Below are positions 8,908-17,372 of a stretch of 64,000 nt of DNA, piece after piece. The notes under the pieces are model-generated. The model was not told the DNA's origin. It saw nothing but the letters and a program-made list of their open reading frames with translations, and made no database searches. The stretch covers positions 287,053 to 351,052 of the forward strand of contig NZ_QOVJ01000004.1 of NCBI RefSeq assembly GCF_004104055.1, in the 5' to 3' direction. The DNA comes from Leeuwenhoekiella aestuarii. GTDB taxonomy: Bacteria > Bacteroidota > Bacteroidia > Flavobacteriales > Flavobacteriaceae. Within the stretch, counting starts at the first letter, position 1; each line of letters begins with the position of its first letter. Position numbers and translations under genes: made by a program.

Positions 8908-10095
8908 TTAAATAGTATGCTTAGGATTCCATTGTACAATTTCATTATTTAGCATAGAATCTATAGCCATCTGAACGCATATAGCCGTGTTTGCACCGGT
9001 TTTTAAGTCAGACAAAGGTTTTGTGTTATTCTTGATCGAATCTCTAAAATCCATTAAAGCTTGTTTACTGGGATCTGCGTGACTAAACTCAAACGGAATA
9101 CCTTTACCAGCTTCCCAAGGTATTGTTGCTCCTGCAACACCATCTACATCTGCGCGTTTTTTAGTATAGTTTCCTTCCGGGTAAAACCATCCATTTACAT
9201 AATCTAAAATGATGGTACCTTTATCACCCATTACTATAATTTGGTAATCGTCTTTTGCATTTGTAGTGAGACAGGTAAATGTAGCCTCTACCCCGCTGGG
9301 ATATGAAAACAGGTGGTGTACATTATCATAAGTTTCCCTGCCGTCCTTCCAGTAATCAATTCCACCGGTACCAAAAACTTGGGAAGGTGTTTCTCCTAGA
9401 ACCCAGTTTACAAAATCAATTTGATGCGAACACAATTCTGCTGTTAATCCACCTGAATATTCCCGGTACATGCGCCAGTTTATCATACGCTCTAATTCTG
9501 GTTTGGGAACATTACGTCGCCAATTACCACTGCGATTCCATTGACACTCAAATGCGGTTATCTTACCAATTTTTCCATCTTTGATAAGATCTACAACATG
9601 AGTATACAATCTGGAACTGTGATACTGATGACCAGTTTGAAAAACCAAATCTCCTTTTTGAGCATCAACTACATTTAAAATATCTTCATAACCCTTAGCC
9701 ATGGTTTTCTCTCCATAGACGTGCTTCCCAGCTGCCAAAGCATCTAATTCTATCTGACCATGAGTACTGAACGGTGTGGAAACTAAAACTGCATCAATAC
9801 TCTTATTTTCCAGCAATTTTCGGTAATCGGTATATGCTTTTGCAGAATCACCAGCTCTCTTCATTCCATTATCTAAACGAAACGGAATAATATCACAGCA
9901 ACCGACAACTTCTATCCCTTCGATACCATTCATTACAGAAATCAATCCACCACCCCGATCTCCGGTACCAATAACGCCGATACGTATGGGCGCATTAGTT
10001 CCTATGTGTTTATTGATATAAGCAAATCCCGGACTAACAGATGAAACTGCCGCCGCCGCGAGACTGCTTTTTATTACAAAATCTCTACGCTTCAT
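8908..10095 (-). CDS. Tat-exported Gfo/Idh/MocA-family oxidoreductase (first of two)
   Basis: 395 residues. Twin-arginine signal (MKRRDFVIKSS, then an Ala-rich stretch). The NAD(P)-binding Rossmann domain starts at about residue 36 (IRIGVIGTGDRGGG). The usual EKP motif reads EKT here (VYGEKTMAKG), a small departure in the dinucleotide region. The C-terminal domain has the sugar-site segment AELCSHQIDFVNWVLGE. Proteins of this type carry a tightly bound NAD(H) and are often exported in Bacteroidota. In a 3-keto pathway such a protein can oxidise or reduce C3 of a sugar. It is last in the operon DUF1080, Gfo, Gfo, beginning 6 bp after its neighbour ends. Exact substrate unknown. Confidence 0.88.
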   Translation of the reverse strand: MKRRDFVIKSSLAAAAVSSVSPGFAYINKHIGTNAPIRIGVIGTGDRGGGLISVMNGIEGIEVVGCCDIIPFRLDNGMKRAGDSAKAYTDYRKLLENKSIDAVLVSTPFSTHGQIELDALAAGKHVYGEKTMAKGYEDILNVVDAQKGDLVFQTGHQYHSSRLYTHVVDLIKDGKIGKITAFECQWNRSGNWRRNVPKPELERMINWRMYREYSGGLTAELCSHQIDFVNWVLGETPSQVFGTGGIDYWKDGRETYDNVHHLFSYPSGVEATFTCLTTNAKDDYQIIVMGDKGTIILDYVNGWFYPEGNYTKKRADVDGVAGATIPWEAGKGIPFEFSHADPSKQALMDFRDSIKNNTKPLSDLKTGANTAICVQMAIDSMLNNEIVQWNPKHTI

Positions 10096-10101
10096 TTCTC
10101 A

Positions 10102-11439
10102 CTAAATTTTCGGTTCCCAATTAGGTTCATAATCCCGACTCCAAAGTTGCATAGCATCCCGATCATAAATTCGACCTGTTTTATCATCTATGTCAAAACC
10201 GTGACCTACCCGGTATGCCATATTTGCATAATGCACCATCGCCATACTTACTGAAGCATCTTCAATGGGTGCTTTCAAGGTTTCTTTTCCGCGAATGCTT
10301 TCAAAGAAATTGACCATATGTGCAGTTGAAGAGTCACCTCCACCCCCCAGTGCGAGTCCACTTTCATCGGTCTCATCACTCTGCTTAATTACTTTTCCAC
10401 CGCGATCCATCAACAGATAATTAGAACGATCTACAAGTACTGAACCTTCGGTTCCAAAAATTAACGTACCGCGACCACGACCGTAAGTGTTATACCCATT
10501 GCGACTTTTGCCATCCCAATTGATGACTTTATCTTCTTCAAAGTTGAACGTTGCATACATTGTATCATACATCTCCCAGCCATCGTTTTTAAAATGTCTT
10601 TTTTCAGCTTGAACCTCAGCATATTTTGGAAAATTTACGCCTAATGCCCAACGTGCAATATCCAATTCATGTGTTGCATTATTTCCGGTTTCTGCGGTAC
10701 CATATGCCCAACCATACCAGTGCCAATTGTAATCCCATGTTTCACTGGTATACGCTCTTCTTGGTGCCGGCCCTTGCCATAAATCCCAATCGAGTCCGGC
10801 CGGTACAGCAGCCTTTTGTTGAATTGGCGTTTCTCCTCGTGCATTAGAATAAAAAGCCACAGCTTTATATACGTCGCCAATTACACCTTTATGAATCTGA
10901 TTGATGATATCTATCGTATGTAAAGAAGAGCGCTGCTGATTGCCCATTTGCACTTTTTTATCAAACTTTTTTGCAGCTGCTACCAGCAATTCATTTTCAT
11001 TCATATTGTGACTACACGGCTTTTCTACATAAACATGTTTTCCAGCTTTTAAAGCCATAACAGAGCCCGGAGTATGCCAGTGATCTGGTGTTGCATTAAC
11101 TAGAATATCTACATCTTTATCATCAATAACTTTACGTATGTCGTTCTCGAGTTTAGGACTGTAATCAATATGCTCTTTAAAATTCTTAAGCGCATTAAGT
11201 CGGCTTTTTTCCATCACGTCACATAGATATACTAAACGCGCATTAGATTCTTTACGAGCTATGGGCGCATAATAAGCCCCCAGGCGACGACCAAGTCCTG
11301 CAACAGCAACATTAAGTCTGTCATTTGCTCCTATAATATTGCGATAACTACTGGCAGCCATACCCATTGTGGTGTTACTCAAAGCCAAAGCCGTACCGCC
11401 TAAAAGTGATTTATTTAAAAAAGATCTCCGTGTTGTCAT
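10102..11439 (-). CDS. Tat-exported Gfo/Idh/MocA-family oxidoreductase (second of two)
   Basis: 445 residues. Near-consensus Tat signal (MTTRRSFLNKSLLGG). The Rossmann domain begins about residue 42 (LNVAVAGLGRRLGAYYAP), with the usual EKP motif (VYVEKPCSHN). The catalytic-domain helix carries the family motif THELDIARWALGV. It is clearly a paralogue of the next gene (8908-10095) but not a recent copy: the lengths and motifs differ. The stop codon of the DUF1080 gene lies 2 bp before its start, so translation is probably coupled. Likely role: periplasmic NAD(H)-dependent handling of keto sugars together with DUF1080 and the GMC pair. The direction of the reaction is not known. Confidence 0.88.
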   Translation of the reverse strand: MTTRRSFLNKSLLGGTALALSNTTMGMAASSYRNIIGANDRLNVAVAGLGRRLGAYYAPIARKESNARLVYLCDVMEKSRLNALKNFKEHIDYSPKLENDIRKVIDDKDVDILVNATPDHWHTPGSVMALKAGKHVYVEKPCSHNMNENELLVAAAKKFDKKVQMGNQQRSSLHTIDIINQIHKGVIGDVYKAVAFYSNARGETPIQQKAAVPAGLDWDLWQGPAPRRAYTSETWDYNWHWYGWAYGTAETGNNATHELDIARWALGVNFPKYAEVQAEKRHFKNDGWEMYDTMYATFNFEEDKVINWDGKSRNGYNTYGRGRGTLIFGTEGSVLVDRSNYLLMDRGGKVIKQSDETDESGLALGGGGDSSTAHMVNFFESIRGKETLKAPIEDASVSMAMVHYANMAYRVGHGFDIDDKTGRIYDRDAMQLWSRDYEPNWEPKI

Positions 11440-11441
11440 AA

Positions 11442-12818
11442 TTAAAGTTCTTTGATTTTGATGTTTTTAAAAGCTACACGATCTCCGTGATCCTGAAGTA
11501 GTATGTTTCCCTTTTCAAATGTTCCGAAGCCTGGCCAGTCTTTATATTTACTTTCTTTAACCAGTTGTAAAAAAGCATCGGTATTTCTATCATATTCAAG
11601 CACTTTTACATCATTTAACCAATGTGCTACATGATTATCTTTACTCACAATTCTTGCGGTGTTCCATTCTCCTATAGGATTCACTGGTTTAGCAGGGTCT
11701 GCCTGAATTAAATCGTACAAAGAAGCCAATGTGCGACTACCTTCGTGATTACCTAACTTAGCATCTGGATGACGCATATCATCTAAAATCTGATACTCTA
11801 AACCAATTGAAGAACCTTCTCCTTTATTCAAGTCTGTATCTACATAATACTTAATACCACTATTTGCACCTTCAGTGATTTTAAAATCTACTTTGAGTTC
11901 AAAATCCTGATATTGTTTTGTAGTCACAATATCTCCTCCTGCCGCAGACTCTTCACCTCCGGTAGCAAGTACAATAAGTTCTCCATTCTCTATAACCCAC
12001 CCCTTTTCAGGGAAATGATCTAGTTTTCCTCCACGCCAACCATCAGTGGTTCTACCATTCCATAATAGTTGCCAACCGCTTTCTTTTTCGGCTTGTGTTA
12101 AACTGTTTTTCGTATTGAATGCCTCCAGCCCCATTGGCTTTGCATACTGTTGTACATTTTCTGTAATAATGTTGATATTCTTCCAACGAATTTCTTTACC
12201 CGGCTTATCGTTATTTCCGATTGAGTGAACCTGCAGTGCTATAAAACCTGATGCAGTCTGGTCATCAATTAAGTGCGCAGCCTCCACCCCATTGATCCAG
12301 GTTTTTAAAGTATCACCCAAAGCTTCTACCCGATAGTGATTCCATTCTCCTTGCTTAAAAGCTTGCTGTGCTTTTGTATTTCCTGTTAACGGATATAGCC
12401 ATCCCTTGCGCGCCTCATCATAAATACCAGCACTCCAGGCCCGGTCTGAAGGATCAATCTCGATCTGATAACCATGTACTCTTCCATCCTTAAAATCAGG
12501 TTGGCTTAAACTGCGGATTTGTATTCCGGAATTCATAGTAGAATCTACTTTATAGTCTAATTCTAAAATAAAATCTCCATAATCCTGAGTCGTTGCCAAA
12601 AAAGAATTAGGAGTATTCGCTACTGTAGTTCCCACAATTTCATCCCCGTCTATTTGATAATCTGCTTTACCATTCAACTGCTCCCAACCGGTAAGAGATT
12701 CTCCATCAAACAAAGGTTCCCAGGGTTCGTTACTGTCTTGATTTGATTCTTTACAGGAATTTAATACGAGAACTCCTGCTATAAAGAGTGGCAAGAGCTT
12801 CAAATTCTTTGTAATCAT
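11442..12818 (-). CDS. Lipoprotein with two DUF1080 (3-keto-disaccharide hydrolase) domains
   Basis: 458 residues from the ATG at 12818, which opens the signal peptide (lipobox LNSC, Cys22); the longer frame upstream has no signal. Two DUF1080 domains follow. The first, about 33-235, starts with [10 protein letters not shown] and contains SGIQIRSL; the second, about 250-458, starts with [11 protein letters not shown] and contains NSGIKYYVD. This concanavalin-like fold is known as 3-keto-disaccharide hydrolase, which cuts glycosides after C3 has been oxidised. The gene heads the operon with two Gfo/Idh/MocA oxidoreductases and lies near a GMC dehydrogenase, which supports this role. Whether both domains are active or one only binds glycan cannot be told from sequence. 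Confidence 0.9.
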   Translation of the reverse strand: MITKNLKLLPLFIAGVLVLNSCKESNQDSNEPWEPLFDGESLTGWEQLNGKADYQIDGDEIVGTTVANTPNSFLATTQDYGDFILELDYKVDSTMNSGIQIRSLSQPDFKDGRVHGYQIEIDPSDRAWSAGIYDEARKGWLYPLTGNTKAQQAFKQGEWNHYRVEALGDTLKTWINGVEAAHLIDDQTASGFIALQVHSIGNNDKPGKEIRWKNINIITENVQQYAKPMGLEAFNTKNSLTQAEKESGWQLLWNGRTTDGWRGGKLDHFPEKGWVIENGELIVLATGGEESAAGGDIVTTKQYQDFELKVDFKITEGANSGIKYYVDTDLNKGEGSSIGLEYQILDDMRHPDAKLGNHEGSRTLASLYDLIQADPAKPVNPIGEWNTARIVSKDNHVAHWLNDVKVLEYDRNTDAFLQLVKESKYKDWPGFGTFEKGNILLQDHGDRVAFKNIKIKEL

Positions 12819-12887
12819 AAAATAGTATTTAATTAATATATAGTCTCTTTTTAAATTTACGCAATCGACCTTGTAATACTTATAAAA

Positions 12888-12923
12888 AAATAGCGGAAGC
12901 CTCTTTAGGTTCATCCGCTATTT
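12888..12923 (-). terminator. Terminator of the GH92 transcript
   Basis: Stem AAATAGCGGA (12888-12897) with TCCGCTATTT (12914-12923). On the minus strand it is followed by a run of seven T. It begins 3 bp after the GH92 stop codon and separates that gene from the DUF1080 operon. Confidence 0.8.
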
Positions 12924-12926
12924 AAC

Positions 12927-14972
12927 TTAGTTTAATTCAACTTTTGTTATAAAAGAATGGGTTGTTCCCCAACCCGTATTAGGTATTTTACTGGTTTCGA
13001 TAATTAAGTTTCCGCCAGATTGTATTTCCTGATGTGTCAACCAGTTTCGGTTTATAGGTTTACCGTTTAAACTAGCTGATTTCACATAAAAATGGTCTTT
13101 ATTGTAATTCTTCACTGAAATTTTAAACGTTTTACCCGGAGCTATATTCAGTTTTACTTCCTCAAAAATGGGCGCTGTCAAATAATAAATAGGGCTCCCA
13201 ACATTTGCTACCGAAAGACCGATACTGTGTAACACAAACCAGGAAGACATGGTCCCTGCATCGTCATCCATCGTGCGTAAATAGGCTTTGGGTTTATTTT
13301 GATATATACGCCCAATAAACGGATCGATCCCTTTACTATTGTCATTAAAATACGTCTGCACTACGGTATCCAGAAGAATTTCTCTAAATAACTTTTGTGA
13401 CTTCCAAGGTTGGTTTGTGGCGTTATACAATCCCGGGACTTGCAAGTCTGGCTGATTGGCATGATTGTAATTGAACTGTTCAAAAAATTGATCTAACTGA
13501 TTTGTAAAATTTTCTGAACCACCTGCCAAACTTTGTAATCCTTTTATATCCCAGGGTACAAACCAGCGATATTGCCAAATAGTTCCCTGATAGAGCCCCC
13601 TTGCCTGCATACGGTCTACATCATTTTTAGTCAGATCTTTAAAATCCTTATCCCAATAAGCTTTATAATCTAAAGCCTTATTCAAATATTCTTTGCCGGC
13701 ATCTGTATCGCCCATCACCTTAAAGATCTCACTCATTGCCCACAAATCGTAAGAAGATTCTAAAGCTTTATCCGGCGCACCAAAATCGAGCGTTTTACTC
13801 TCATCTATTAAAGAATCTCTTATCGCTTTAAAATCTACCTGATACCCTTTTTTATAGGCATCAAGCAAAACAACCATTGCATGTTCAGTACGAACGGTAG
13901 GCGAAGTTTCATGTTCTGTTGCCCAATTCTTTTTCCCGAAGCGATACAGGTTTGCAATGCTCGTAGTGATATCTTGATAAACATCAGGATATACCAGAGA
14001 AAGTAGGGGCAACTGCTCTCTGTAATTATCCCAGATTGCCCAACCGTTATACACCTTATAATCTTCATTCTGAACAGAGCCATCTGTTGCTCTAAAGGTA
14101 CCATCTTCTTCGGAAACTAAAAACGGAGACTGTGCGGTACGATACAGTAAAGAATAGAATAAATCTACGCGATCCTGCTCACCTTTGACCTCAATATGAT
14201 TCAATTGTTTTTCCCAACTTGCCGAAGCTTCTTCTTTAAGTTGACTGAAGGATTTAGAAGTAATTCTCTTTTTTGCATAACCTTCATTTACCGAAGAAAA
14301 ACCAACCTGAACTTGAGCTGCTACCCCAACTGATTTAACAAGCAATCTGTGTGCATCAAGCTCTTGAATAATCGCTGTTTCCGGCAATTTAATCGCGTAA
14401 TAAATACGGTAAGTCCCCGCGTGGCAAGTTGTTTTAGTATCTATATAACCCGAAATTAAATTTCTTCTGATCTCGTGAGTTTCTGAAACAAAGCGATTGC
14501 TCAACGCAAAAGACAGATCAATGAATAAACCGCTGTTTGTATTAGGAAAACTGTAGTTGTGCATCCCCAGATTTTGAGCAACGGTCATTTGTGCTTCAAT
14601 TCCATTTTCAAAATTCACCTCATAATAACCGGGTGTTGCTTGCTGCTTGGTGCGTATCAAATCAGTCTCAGCATCTGCATTGAGTATGGGTTTTATAAGA
14701 ATATTACCACCGCTTCCGGTACAACCTACACCTTCCATTCTGGTATGTGTAAAGCCATCAAATTCTTTAGCATAATACTCATACCCCGTATGCTGGTGTG
14801 GATTAGTCTGCGGCCCCAGATTCATCATATTAAAAGGCGTAGTCGCTGAAGGGGACATCTGCCCGTGATCGCCACTCGTACCTAAAAAGACGTTTACAGA
14901 TCTATTTTTTTGTTGCTGTGTATAACCAGATAGTGCAAGAAAACAAAGGAGAATCGGGATAATTTTATTCAT
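12927..14972 (-). CDS. GH92-family exo-alpha-mannosidase-like glycoside hydrolase
   Basis: 681 residues, slightly short for GH92 (usually about 720-770). Signal peptide 1-18. The N-terminal beta-sandwich begins FLGTSGDHGQMSPSATTPF, a typical GH92 opening, and includes FTHTRMEGVGCTGSGGN. The (alpha/alpha)6 domain has WAIWDNYREQLPLLSLVYPD and TEHETSPTVRTEHAM. The calcium/catalytic stretch reads DDDAGTMSSW where classical members have NDDCGQMSAW, so it is a divergent member. GH92 enzymes are calcium-dependent alpha-mannosidases, so the substrate here may be mannose side chains or another manno- or rhamno-configured linkage. The FucP-like symporter gene ends 47 bp upstream on the same strand. Confidence 0.85.
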   Translation of the reverse strand: MNKIIPILLCFLALSGYTQQQKNRSVNVFLGTSGDHGQMSPSATTPFNMMNLGPQTNPHQHTGYEYYAKEFDGFTHTRMEGVGCTGSGGNILIKPILNADAETDLIRTKQQATPGYYEVNFENGIEAQMTVAQNLGMHNYSFPNTNSGLFIDLSFALSNRFVSETHEIRRNLISGYIDTKTTCHAGTYRIYYAIKLPETAIIQELDAHRLLVKSVGVAAQVQVGFSSVNEGYAKKRITSKSFSQLKEEASASWEKQLNHIEVKGEQDRVDLFYSLLYRTAQSPFLVSEEDGTFRATDGSVQNEDYKVYNGWAIWDNYREQLPLLSLVYPDVYQDITTSIANLYRFGKKNWATEHETSPTVRTEHAMVVLLDAYKKGYQVDFKAIRDSLIDESKTLDFGAPDKALESSYDLWAMSEIFKVMGDTDAGKEYLNKALDYKAYWDKDFKDLTKNDVDRMQARGLYQGTIWQYRWFVPWDIKGLQSLAGGSENFTNQLDQFFEQFNYNHANQPDLQVPGLYNATNQPWKSQKLFREILLDTVVQTYFNDNSKGIDPFIGRIYQNKPKAYLRTMDDDAGTMSSWFVLHSIGLSVANVGSPIYYLTAPIFEEVKLNIAPGKTFKISVKNYNKDHFYVKSASLNGKPINRNWLTHQEIQSGGNLIIETSKIPNTGWGTTHSFITKVELN

Positions 14973-15019
14973 TAAATATTATTTTGATTTTAAACTTTAA
15001 AAGTAAAGTTTTGCTGCAC

Positions 15020-16339
15020 TTAGGCTATTTCGGCAATGTTATGTTTTTTATGAATCCACATCCCATAAATCGCGACACTCACAAAACAGATAACGGGTAG
15101 TAAAAAAGACAAGTTCATTTCTGATAGACCCATTACGGTAATGTCATTAACTTCTACTCCTCCTAAATCTATAATCATTCCTTGTAGCTTAGGTAACAAT
15201 GCTCCACCTACGATTGCCATAACCAGACCTGCAGCGCCTATTTTAGACTGGTCTTCTTTTAAACCTTCTAAAGCGATACCGTAAATAGTAGGGAACATAA
15301 TCGAAAGAAAAAGGGAAACCATCACCAAACTGTATAAACCAGCATCTCCCTCTAAAACGACTGTTCCTAAAGCAAATAGACCTCCTAATGATGAGAAATA
15401 AAATAACAATTTGCCCGAACTTATAAACTTCAATAAATAAGTACCTATCGCACGCCCTACCGTAAACAAGATGAATGCAACCAATTGATAATTTGCAGCT
15501 GTAGAACTGGAGATCCCTTTGGATTCAGCATATTGGTAAATGTAGGTCCAGCATCCTATTTGCGCACCCATATACAATACTAACGATATCACGCCCAGGG
15601 TGTACTTCTTATTTTTAAACAACTCTGCAAATGTATCTTTAATGCTAGGCATAGCCCCATCTCCTTTAGCCTGCGGCATTTTGTTCACCGCGATTAGGAT
15701 TAAAATAGCTAAAACAACCAGACCTAAAATCACATACGGGTTCCGAATCACCATCAAATCTGCAGATTTTATAAGGAGCTTTTGAGCTTCCGGCAGTGCC
15801 GAAAAATTCTCAACATCGTCAGATTGTAACAAATCAAGAACAAAGAATTTTGCTACCATCAAGCCCACAATCAACCCAACCGGATTGAATGCCTGCGCCA
15901 GATTTAAACGCTGTGTGGCTGTTTTTTGATCTCCCATCGCAAGAATATATGGGTTTGCGGTAGTCTCTAAAAATGCCAGACCAAAGGTAAGAATGTACAA
16001 TCCTAAACAGAAAAACCAGAATTGCCCGGTTGTTGCTGCGGGGTAAAATAATAAGGCGCCACCGGCGTAGAGCGTGAGACCAACCAAAACTCCTGACTTG
16101 TACGAGAACTTACGTACGAAAAGTGCCGCCGGAAGCGCCATGCAAAAATATCCTCCATAAAAAGCCATCTGTACCCATGCGGCTTGTGAATTGGATAATT
16201 CTAATACTTTTTTAAAAGCCTGAACCATTGGATCTGTTACCGCATTTGCAAACCCCCATAGTGCAAATAAAGATGTAACCAGAATAAAAGGGAGTAGTAA
16301 TTTTTTAGGGACAACCGGAGTTGCTTGAGATGTATTCAT
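15020..16339 (-). CDS. FucP-like sugar:proton symporter (MFS)
   Basis: 439 residues with about 12 hydrophobic segments. The N-terminus (LFALWGFANAVTDPMVQAFK) and the first-loop region (AAWVQMAFYGGYFCMALPAA) are those of the FucP family of the major facilitator superfamily; TM4 and TM5 carry FGLAFLETTANPYILAMG. Relatives take up L-fucose, glucose, galactose or mannose with protons. Here it probably brings a monosaccharide made by the periplasmic enzymes, such as mannose from GH92, into the cytoplasm. A TAAAACGTTTTA operator lies 135 bp upstream. The substrate is not fixed by sequence alone; an L-sugar would also fit the locus. Confidence 0.9.
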   Translation of the reverse strand: MNTSQATPVVPKKLLLPFILVTSLFALWGFANAVTDPMVQAFKKVLELSNSQAAWVQMAFYGGYFCMALPAALFVRKFSYKSGVLVGLTLYAGGALLFYPAATTGQFWFFCLGLYILTFGLAFLETTANPYILAMGDQKTATQRLNLAQAFNPVGLIVGLMVAKFFVLDLLQSDDVENFSALPEAQKLLIKSADLMVIRNPYVILGLVVLAILILIAVNKMPQAKGDGAMPSIKDTFAELFKNKKYTLGVISLVLYMGAQIGCWTYIYQYAESKGISSSTAANYQLVAFILFTVGRAIGTYLLKFISSGKLLFYFSSLGGLFALGTVVLEGDAGLYSLVMVSLFLSIMFPTIYGIALEGLKEDQSKIGAAGLVMAIVGGALLPKLQGMIIDLGGVEVNDITVMGLSEMNLSFLLPVICFVSVAIYGMWIHKKHNIAEIA

Positions 16340-16473
16340 TTATTTAATATTAAAACCATTGCATTTCTGAAATCGAACCCACACAATCGTTGTAGTTGAG
16401 TACTTTCAGAAATTTTAAAACGATGTTTGTGTAAAACCTGAATTAGCGAAAACGATATCTAAAACAACACCAC

Positions 16474-16485
16474 TAAAACGTTTTA
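16474..16485. promoter_or_regulatory. LacI-type operator before the FucP-like symporter
   Basis: Perfect palindrome TAAAACGTTTTA, identical to two of the three sites before susC and the one before the sulfatase. It lies 135 bp upstream of the symporter start, in the gap after the esterase gene. Confidence 0.65.
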
Positions 16486-16532
16486 CTTTTGTAAATCTAT
16501 ATTTTAAAAGTCAAAAATAAAAGTGCAATTAT

Positions 16533-17342
16533 TTATTTCTTAAAATAGGAGTTAAAAAATACCAGTTGGTATTTGATAGCATTACGCCAAAAATCCCAGG
16601 TATGCCCTCCCGGACTTGAGATAAACGTATGCGGTATATTAGTGTATTCAAGCTTCTCGTGCAGGTTTACATTAACCTTGTAAAAAAAATCAGATGTACC
16701 ACATTCTATAATTAGTTTTAATGAATCAGGTGTTAATAGGTTTGTAAGGTTGATCACCGTATTGGCCTCCCATCGCTCTTTATGTTCTGCATACGACCCC
16801 AGATATGAAGCCAGTTCCCAATTGTTAGGAAATGGAGTTATATCTACGCCGCCGCTCATACTACCGGCAAGTGCATATATATCCTGATGCTTAAAAGCCA
16901 GATACAATGCACCATGTCCTCCCATACTCAAACCGGTGATTGCTCTTCCACTCTTATCATTAATAGTACTGAAATGCTGATCTACCCAATGCACCAATTC
17001 TTTTGCAACATAAGTGTCATATTTACTTTCAGGCTTAACTTCACTGTCAAAATACCAGCTACCATAGTTTCCATCAGGACATACGATAATCAGCTGGTAT
17101 AGATCTGCATAATCATCCAAATCAGGTACTTGTTTTGACCACTCTGTGTAATTTCCGGAATAGCCATGTAGCAAATAAACTACTGGATATTCTTTTGATG
17201 TCGAATATCCTTCAGGAGTAATTACAATAGCATTGATATCTTTCTGCATCGCGTCACTGTGTGTCGTAACCGTTTGTATTTTTCCGGCATAAGCCGAAAT
17301 AGAAAAAGAAAGAGCCAAAAAATAAATACCTAACAAACGCAT
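16533..17342 (-). CDS. Secreted esterase of the alpha/beta-hydrolase (esterase D / CE1-like) family
   Basis: 269 residues, signal peptide 1-19 (ends AYAG). Features of the PF00756 esterase family: the oxyanion segment YLLHGYSGNYTEW, nucleophile elbow GLSMGGHGALYLA (Ser about 140), acid residue in ECGTSDFF and catalytic His in GGHTWDFW. Relatives include feruloyl, acetyl-xylan and S-formylglutathione esterases. A signal peptide and a place 30 bp after a sulfatase favour removal of ester groups (feruloyl or acetyl) from polysaccharide in the periplasm. It is most likely transcribed with the sulfatase. Confidence 0.85.
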   Translation of the reverse strand: MRLLGIYFLALSFSISAYAGKIQTVTTHSDAMQKDINAIVITPEGYSTSKEYPVVYLLHGYSGNYTEWSKQVPDLDDYADLYQLIIVCPDGNYGSWYFDSEVKPESKYDTYVAKELVHWVDQHFSTINDKSGRAITGLSMGGHGALYLAFKHQDIYALAGSMSGGVDITPFPNNWELASYLGSYAEHKERWEANTVINLTNLLTPDSLKLIIECGTSDFFYKVNVNLHEKLEYTNIPHTFISSPGGHTWDFWRNAIKYQLVFFNSYFKK

Positions 17343-17372
17343 AGCTGATTTTTTAGATTGAAAAGTTAGCTA

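Noticed and set aside
13124..13134. A further TAAACGTTTTA operator
   Set aside because: It lies inside the GH92 coding sequence, encodes conserved-looking residues, and is off by one base from the palindrome, so it is probably by chance.
14992..15011. AAACTTT/AAAGTTT inverted repeat upstream of GH92 as a seventh LacI-type operator
   Set aside because: It lacks the CG centre and A/T arm spacing of the other sites; AT-rich inverted repeats are common here.
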